Part shown: positions 57,476 to 64,000 of the stretch, in pieces
Layout: every line of letters starts with the position of its first letter
Numbering within the stretch: position 1 is the first letter of the stretch
DNA from: Cryptomeria japonica
Taxonomy: Eukaryota > Streptophyta > Pinopsida > Cupressales > Cupressaceae
Direction of reading: 5' to 3'
NCBI RefSeq assembly: GCF_030272615.1
Contig: NC_081411.1
Location: 43,331,017-43,395,016, forward strand
DNA: 64,000 nucleotides
Made by a program: the position numbers and the translations under genes
The notes under the pieces: model-generated
The model's input: the letters and a program-made list of their open reading frames with translations, nothing else
What the model was told of the DNA's origin: nothing
The model's database searches: none

Positions 57476-58039
57476 AGATCTTGTTCAAGATCTTATTGAC
57501 CAAGGAGAGATTGAAATTGAAGGACACGACCCAAAAACCTCAAATAATGATCATCTCATGTTTAAGAATCCACTTCCATCACAAGAACAAAGGGGTCCTT
57601 CCACTTCAAGAAGAAATACAGATACAACTGATTATATGCAAGCCGCCTATAATTATACTATAAATCACCTATATGACACCGATGAACAAATTACAACCCT
57701 CATCATCAAAGATCCCAACCCTACCTGCAATGTTGTTACGTGTTGTAGCAAGATCACTATTAAAGCAACTCCACAAGGCAGAATATCCATACCGAAGCAG
57801 TATAACCTTGTGGAATAGTTAGATAAGATGCCCGCACTTATATCCATCTTAGAGCTTTTGCGCCTATCTCTGTCTCATAAAATAATCTTGGATCAAGCTC
57901 TCCAAGAGGCGTCGATCCCTACCAATCTTAATATAGGTCAATTTCAATCTATGGTTGGTAATATGAGGTCATCACCATGTCTCACTTTCTCTAAAAATGA
58001 CAATACATCCTTCCAACAACCTCATAACACCTCACTCCA

Positions 58040-58380
58040 TATTGAAGGATTTATCAACCAACACAGGATCAAGCGAGTCTCGATTGACAATGGCACCAAT
58101 CTGAATATATGTACATTATAGTTGGTCAGAACATTGGGATATGAAATAGAATGAGTGGATGCTTGCAAAAAGATAACCATAAAAGTCTATGATGATGCAG
58201 AGTGTTCCTCCAAAGGAGCAATTGTGTTACTGATCCGAGTGGGCCCAGTGATGAAGCACATCATATGTCAAGTTTTATACCTTCCTCTTTCATATAATTT
58301 GTTGTTAGGAAGACCTTGGATACATGCCATGCAAGCTGTTCCATCCACCTATCATCAATGTATCAAGTTTCCCCATTAAG
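58040..58380 (+). mobile_element. Protease region of the Tat-lineage element
   Basis: SIDNGTNLNI at about 58080-58110 is the active-site loop type of Tat/Athila proteases. YNLLLGRPWIHAMQAVPS near 58300 is the conserved segment that follows. Fossil. Confidence 0.75.
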
Positions 58381-58959
58381 GTGTAGAAATCACAATCTTG
58401 GGCAATGCAAATCCATTTACATATTGTAACAATATTAACCATCAACCAAAGATTAACGTTCCTAACAAAAGAGAAGTTATCCCATCCACATCATATGTTA
58501 TTCCAGCCTCTCTTTTGAGTTCAAACACCACTATACCAAAGCAAGAGAAGCTGAAAATGAAAATGGCAAAGGAAGGTTCCGGGGATTACAATCTAAGCCA
58601 ACTCTTTTGTGTTGGGCAATTACCCACTTCCCCTAGAACTCATGGTAAGCCTCAAAGGTTACTTCAACCACCATTGGTCAAGCCAACATGCACTTTGTCA
58701 CCTTTTATCTTTGGAAGAAATCAGGAAGAGGAGACCAGAGATGAGGACCTAGCAGAATGGATCTATAAAGAGCCTATCACCATGGAAATCCCACAGGATA
58801 AGCTTCCTATAGATCAATATGGCAAAGGCATTACCATTATGCAAAGAATGGTCTATAATGGTTAGGTTAGGTTAGGTTTTCAAAAGGAGGCTCTTCCTAA
58901 GCTTAGATTCAAAGGGAAACCCAACAAATCTCTATATCAGCCTAATACTCTAAAGAGGC

Positions 58960-59330
58960 CACCCTTGATTATATCAGCAGCACCAAGAATCACACCAAAT
59001 GCCCCAACAAGGCTAAGAATCCCATCAATACCATCCACAACACTACTCACACTGTTAAAAATACCTGAAAGACCCATTATCCCACTAGCAGCACCGATAA
59101 TATTACCTACAACACCCATCATCCCACCAATCAAACCAACAACCCCATCAGCAGCAACAACTGCATCAACATCACCATTAGCAGTAGTAGTACCCCCTAT
59201 AGCATCGACAACACTGGTAATTCCATCAGAAACAATAGATTCAACAACACCGATACTCCCAGTATCAGATTCAATGATACCAATAATCCTCCCTGCAACA
59301 CCAACCATTCCATCTCCAAAAGTACATTAG
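58960..59330 (+). repeat. Pro/Thr/Ile-rich degenerate triplet-repeat insert
   Basis: Diverged CCA-, ACA- and ATA-type codons fill about 370 bp between the protease and RT regions (for example IPLAAPIILPTTPIIPP). The opposite strand is open for 123 codons, reading Gly/Val/Ile/Asp, a mirror of the repeat and not a gene. Confidence 0.75.
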
Positions 59331-60217
59331 TCGATTACAACTGCAGTGTTCAACTCAAAAGATATCCTGGTTTGGTATAGTAATCAAATACTGGAAAGTG
59401 AATCAGAAATTGACTCACATGAGTGGGAATTTAAACCGTACATTTCAATGCTTCAGATGAGGAAGACACATCACCACCTCCACCTCGCAAAGAAATCCCT
59501 GTTTACAAAGAAGCACATATTAAAACCTGTTGGGTTCCTAAACTGGAAACACCTTCTATAGACCCTACGTCACATCCTACGCCTGATTCTGACATGGAGA
59601 GTACTATCAATGACCTTCACTCAACCCTCACTGACACATCCCATGAACTTAACCTGATCGATGAGGTAATGCCAATTATCCATCCTGAACTCATCGAATG
59701 GAACCAACCAAATCCCCCATGCCTTGACCAATTCCAAAATGATGAGGTGATCATTGACTTTTTGGAACTACAAGATAACATACCAAGTGGGGATCACAAA
59801 GTTGGATTCACCATCAAACTTAATAGCACAACATACTTTGGGGCGGATGCCAAACCTTTCAGCTACAAAAATATCACAATAAAACATGGATCTTCCTGCA
59901 AAAACCACATTGTGGCACTGTTTGATCCCAAAAAATTAAAAAAAAAGAGCGTATCCAATGATGAAAACCTCTCTTAGGCACCTAGGGATGAAAGGTTTGA
60001 CATCCTTCCCTCTAGTACAAATCAGGAATGATCAACGATCCTCATCGAGGAAACAAAAGAATTCAACGTGGGGACCCCTAAGACTCCTCACCAAATACAT
60101 CCGGCATCTCTTTTAACTCTAGAGGAACAACCTAAGTTTGTAGAATTCTTCTAGAAGCATCAGATCAAATTCGCATGGTCATATGCAGACATCCCTAGTC
60201 TAGATCTTGATCTGGTC

Positions 60218-61800
60218 ATGCATCACCTCACTATGGCAGAAGGAGCTAAATCGGTAAAAGAGAAGCCTCACAAAATGCAACCCTACATTGCAGTACTAGT
60301 CAAAGAAAAACTTAAGAAACTCTTGGATGTTGGTTTCATCCGACCAATTGATTATGAAAATTGGATCTCCAACATTGTACCTGTTGGCAAACCAAATGGG
60401 GGCATCCATATCTATACTGACTTTAAAGATCTAAACAAGGCATATCCTAAAGATGACTTCCCCTACCAAACATTGACATGATTGTGGACCTAACAATAGG
60501 ACATGCCATGCTTTCTCTCATGGATGGCTTTTCAAGGTACAACCAGGTAAAGATCACTCCAGAAGATCAACATAAGACTGCCTTCACATGTCCATGGGGA
60601 ACATACTGTTGGAATATGATACGTTTTGGTCTAAAGAATGCAGGGGTGGGCTATCAAAGAGAAATGACCACCATCTTTCATGATATGATGCATACCATAA
60701 TGGAGGATTATGTTGATGACTTACTAGCAAAATCATTAACAAGAGAAGGGCATCTTGCAATATTAGAGAAAATATTTGACAGACTAGAACAATATCATGT
60801 TTGACTCAATCCAAAGAAATGTGTCTTTGGAGTAACCTCAGGGAAGCTTCTCGGATACATTGTTTCAAGAAAAGGCATTGAGGTCTATCCGGAAAAGGTC
60901 AAAGCAATCATGGACATGCCACCTCCAAAGAACATCAGTCAATTAAGGACACTACAAGGGCGGCTACAATCTATCTGAAGATTCATTGCACAACTAGTAG
61001 ATAAGTGTCATCCCTTTACACACCTGCTATAGAAAAACATCCGCTTTCAATGGGATACCAGATGCCAGCAAGCATTCTAGATGCTTAAGGACTATCTCAT
61101 GAATACACCATTGTTGATCCCACCAGATCCAAGTAGACCTCTATTGCTCTATATTTCAGCTACCAATACAACATTAGGAGTACTGCTGTCACAACACAAT
61201 GCAAAAGGGAAAGAGTGTGTTGTATACAATATCTCTCGCACACTGATCAACTATGAACTCAATTACATACCTATTGAGCGATCTTGCCTAGCAGTAATCT
61301 TGGTAGCCACTAAACTGAGGCACTACCTTTTAACACATAAAGTACAACTCATTGCAAAGATCGATCCACTAAAGTACTTACTCAGCAAAGCAGCATTGAT
61401 AGGTCACTTCGCCAAATGGGTGATGATTCTAAGTGAATTTAACATTGAGTATGTGGACCGTAAGGTTATCAAGGGGCAAGTTATTGTCGATCAGTTGGTC
61501 AATGCACCCCTCATAGGAGATCATCCTCTTGTTTCTAACTTCCCAAATGAAGAGATCTTCATGATCACAGTGACACAAACATGGAAGCTCTACTTTGATG
61601 GTTCATATACTAGGCATGGCTCAGGGGCAGGCATTCTATTTATAACACCTCAAGGTGACAACATCTCGAAGTCTTACAAGCTAACTTTTCCATGTACAAA
61701 CAACATAGCAGAATATGAGGCCTTGATCATAGGACTCAGACTAGCCATGCAATGGAAACTGAAAGAGGTACAGGTATATGGTGACTCCAAATTGCCAACA
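60218..61800 (+). mobile_element. Reverse transcriptase and two RNase H regions
   Basis: RT motifs include ISNIVPVGKPNGGIHI, LSLMDGFSRYNQVKI, FGLKNAGVGYQREM and the catalytic YVDDLL near 60710. The retroviral RNase H follows (LLLYISATNTTLGVLLSQH near 61140). The extra RNase H (LYFDGSYTRHGSGAGILF near 61590; NNIAEYEALIIGLRLAM) marks the Tat lineage. Fossil. Confidence 0.88.
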
Positions 61801-62179
61801 AGTCATAGATGAATATCAGACCAAGGATGATAAACTCATGTCGTACAAGCAAATGGTGGACAGTTTGAAAGAATCATTTACGACTATCACCTTTGAGCAG
61901 ATACCCAGAGATCATAATTGAGCTGCTGACACCATGGCTACCATTGCATCTTTCCTAGATCTTCGACAAAATTCAACACTCTACGAGTTCTTGGTAGAAC
62001 AACTTTGGATTCCCGCTTATGATGTCCCTAAATCCGAGATGATATGTCACCTTGTCGGTTCTGAATCCCCATGGTACGGTGAGTTTTACACCTACCTTCA
62101 TGATCACACACTCCCTCTTAACCAATTGAATAACCAATGCAAAACCTTCATTCGCCAAACCGCTCGATACACCATCATT

Positions 62180-63555
62180 GCTGAAACTCTATACCAACGT
62201 AGTCTTGATGGTACTCTCCTTCGATGTTTGGAACAAGATGAGACAACAAAGGAGTTGGAAGAGGTACATGAAGGCATTTTTGGGACTCACTCAAGTGGTC
62301 CTTCACTATCAAAGCAGATCATGCGCACTGGATACTATTGGCCATCCATGGAAAAGACTCCTACTATTTTGTCAGAAAATGCAAGAAGTGTCAAGTTCAC
62401 AGAGACTTAATACATGCACTAGCACAGGAATTGCAACCAACCATGGAAGAAGTGCCAAGTTCACAGACAACAAAGGAGTTGGAAGAGGTACATGAAGGCA
62501 TTTTTGGGACTCACTCAAGTGGTCCTTCACTATCAAAGAAGATCATTCGCACTGGATACTATTGGCCATCCATGGAAAAGACTCCTACTATTTTGCCAGA
62601 AAATGCAAGAAGTGCCAAGTTCACAGAGACTTAACACATGCACCAGCACAAGAATTGCAACCAACCACAACACCATGGCCCTTTTGTCAATGGGGACTTG
62701 ACCTTGTGGGTTAAATTCATCCATCTTCATCCAAAGGCCACAAATTCATCATTACCGCCACCGAATACTTCACAAAGTGGATCAAAGTTGTTCCACTTAC
62801 CCAAGTCACTGGTAAGCAGATTGCCTCATTCATCCTTAATTACATCATCTATCGATATGGTGTACCCATGTCCATCATCATAGATAACGTGCTTCCTTTC
62901 AAAAATCAGGATGTTTGTGAGCTTTGTGAGAAGTTTCACATCCAACACCGCTTTTCCACTCTCTATTACCCACAAGGAAATGGTCAGGCCAAAGCATCAA
63001 ACAAGAACATATTGAGAATCCTCAAAAAGACAGTCAATGATGTTGGCCATGATTGGCATGTTCAATTGAATCAAGCACTATGGGCATATGGAACTAGCAT
63101 TCAAACCCCTATAGGTGCAACTCCCTATTCACTAGTCTATGGAGCAAAAGCCATCCTTCCTATTGAGGTTAAGATAACATCTCTATGGGTTTCTTTGCAT
63201 AATATGATAGATGATGAAGCATACCGAGTCTCCTGTCTTCAAGACTTGGAACTACTTAATGAAAGGCGACAAGTTGCATACAACCACCACAAAGCCTATC
63301 AACAGTGCATGAGCAGAAGCTATAATCATAGAGTTAAACCTCATACATTTGAGGTAGGTGATCTCATTCTCAGAGAGAATCCTTGTAACCAACCAACCAA
63401 ATAGAGAACATCAACGAAAATTTGAATCAAACTGGCTGGGTCCATATGTTATCACTGTTGTATTTGGGTCTGGGGCATATCGGTTGGCTACTTTAGAAGG
63501 AGAACTACTAGCAGATCCAATCAACAACATGCACCTAAAAAGGTTTCATACATAA
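62180..63555 (+). mobile_element. Integrase region of the Tat-lineage element
   Basis: A zinc-binding part (EVHEGIFGTHSSGP, GYYWPSME), core motifs (PWPFCQWGLDL near 62680; STLYYPQGNGQAKASNKNIL near 62960) and the C-terminal WLGPYVITVVFGSGAYRL module, ending near 63555. No chromodomain, as expected for Tat. Fossil, broken. Confidence 0.85.
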
Positions 63556-64000
63556 GTTGTATAGAGCATCAGGCTCCAATGTATATCAGAAAAACACCAA
63601 AAATATTCATATAAAATATCTTGAAGAAAATACAAAAACATCAAAATAGTAAAGAAAAAAATCATGCATTCAAATGGTGAACAACCACTCCGGTGGCACC
63701 TTGGGTAAGTGCGATGGTGAAAATATGGCAAACTAGCACCACTTGTAAAAGCTATTGCTCCATTGTCTTTCAGACTTGTTGCAATCACATTCATTACATC
63801 CATTCATCCATCAGTCAAACCATGGCTTGTTATTGATCTGCAATCAGGGTTAGTACTTCATGCGTCCTGCATCCTGCTTTTCATAGTAATATCTAAACTG
63901 GGGGCAATTCTCTTAACCTATTGATGGAAGTGAATTCTACATTACTTATGATTCATTGAGTTCTTCATTCAAAACTATCTCACAAAATTAAAAAACATTC
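63556..64000 (+). other. Untranslated part after pol, to window edge
   Basis: A-rich non-coding sequence after the integrase. No polypurine tract or LTR start is reached before the end of the window. Confidence 0.5.

Larger units (their letters stand above)
51704..64000 (+). mobile_element. Tat-lineage Ty3/Gypsy element, 3' end outside window
   Basis: 5' LTR 51704-53172, primer site from 53175, leader to 56031, then gag, protease, RT, RNase H, a second (archaeal-type) RNase H and integrase, ending near 63555. The duplicated RNase H and the domain order are diagnostic of the Tat lineage. The coding region is broken in roughly ten or more places, so this is a fossil. The 3' LTR lies beyond the right edge, so age cannot be judged from LTR divergence. 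The left flank is ATAGG. Confidence 0.9.

Noticed and set aside
58937-59308. 123-codon minus-strand Gly/Val/Ile-rich frame resembling a membrane protein
   Set aside because: It is the mirror of the Pro/Thr/Ile-rich triplet repeat in the sense strand of a Tat element.

Overview
The window looks like nuclear DNA of a gymnosperm, most likely a conifer. Three things suggest this: a TIR-NBS-LRR (TNL) resistance gene whose TIR opens with the FDVFINHRGPDVK form common in conifer TNLs; AT-rich spacers with long microsatellites; and a dense, nested pile of old LTR retrotransposons. No bacterial, organellar or rRNA sequence was seen.

Layout. 1-7256: AT-rich spacer holding a GC-rich palindrome array (797-1063) and a Copia-type solo LTR with target-site duplications (3021-3771). 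7257-12468: a five-exon TNL gene (TIR, NB-ARC, LRR with a regular 165-bp coding repeat, C-terminal domain). 12621-14037: a roughly 1-kb tandem repeat in the 3' flank. 14038-24896: a mosaic of a Copia gag remnant and a Gypsy-type LTR split by a 6.9-kb nested Copia-type element that carries gag and an unfamiliar coding block but no recognisable pol. 24902-33440: a minus-strand solo LTR next to the 3' LTR and 3' internal part of a minus-strand Tat-like Gypsy element, with an opposite-strand plant mobile domain (PMD) reading region that is tandemly duplicated. 33451-39977: Copia LTR piece, LINE piece, (TC)n tract, a hairpin array, a dynamin-related pseudogene fragment, and a minus-strand Copia remnant split by a Gypsy solo LTR. 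40577-41964: a complete TRIM-like element with perfect target-site duplications. 44657-50170: a second, shortened copy of the TNL locus. 51704-64000: the 5' LTR, leader and gag-pol of a Tat-lineage Gypsy element running off the right edge.

The main biological story is the TNL pair. The 44.7-48.1 kb copy has the same upstream sequence, LRR, C-terminal exon and 3' flank as the 7.3-12.5 kb gene, but about 2.3 kb carrying the TIR, NB-ARC and the start of exon 3 is missing, so promoter-proximal DNA is joined directly to LRR coding sequence. The long LRR frame is still open, and a two-base difference in a T run lets an ATG in the former intron read straight into it. This gives a candidate LRR-only protein. 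The 165-bp LRR units have been shuffled between the copies, and the second copy alone contains a 125-bp foldback insertion.

All identifications are from reading the sequence; no database search was run. Splice sites are predicted from consensus and reading frame. Virus-like elements are treated as fossils and described only by family, extent and parts.
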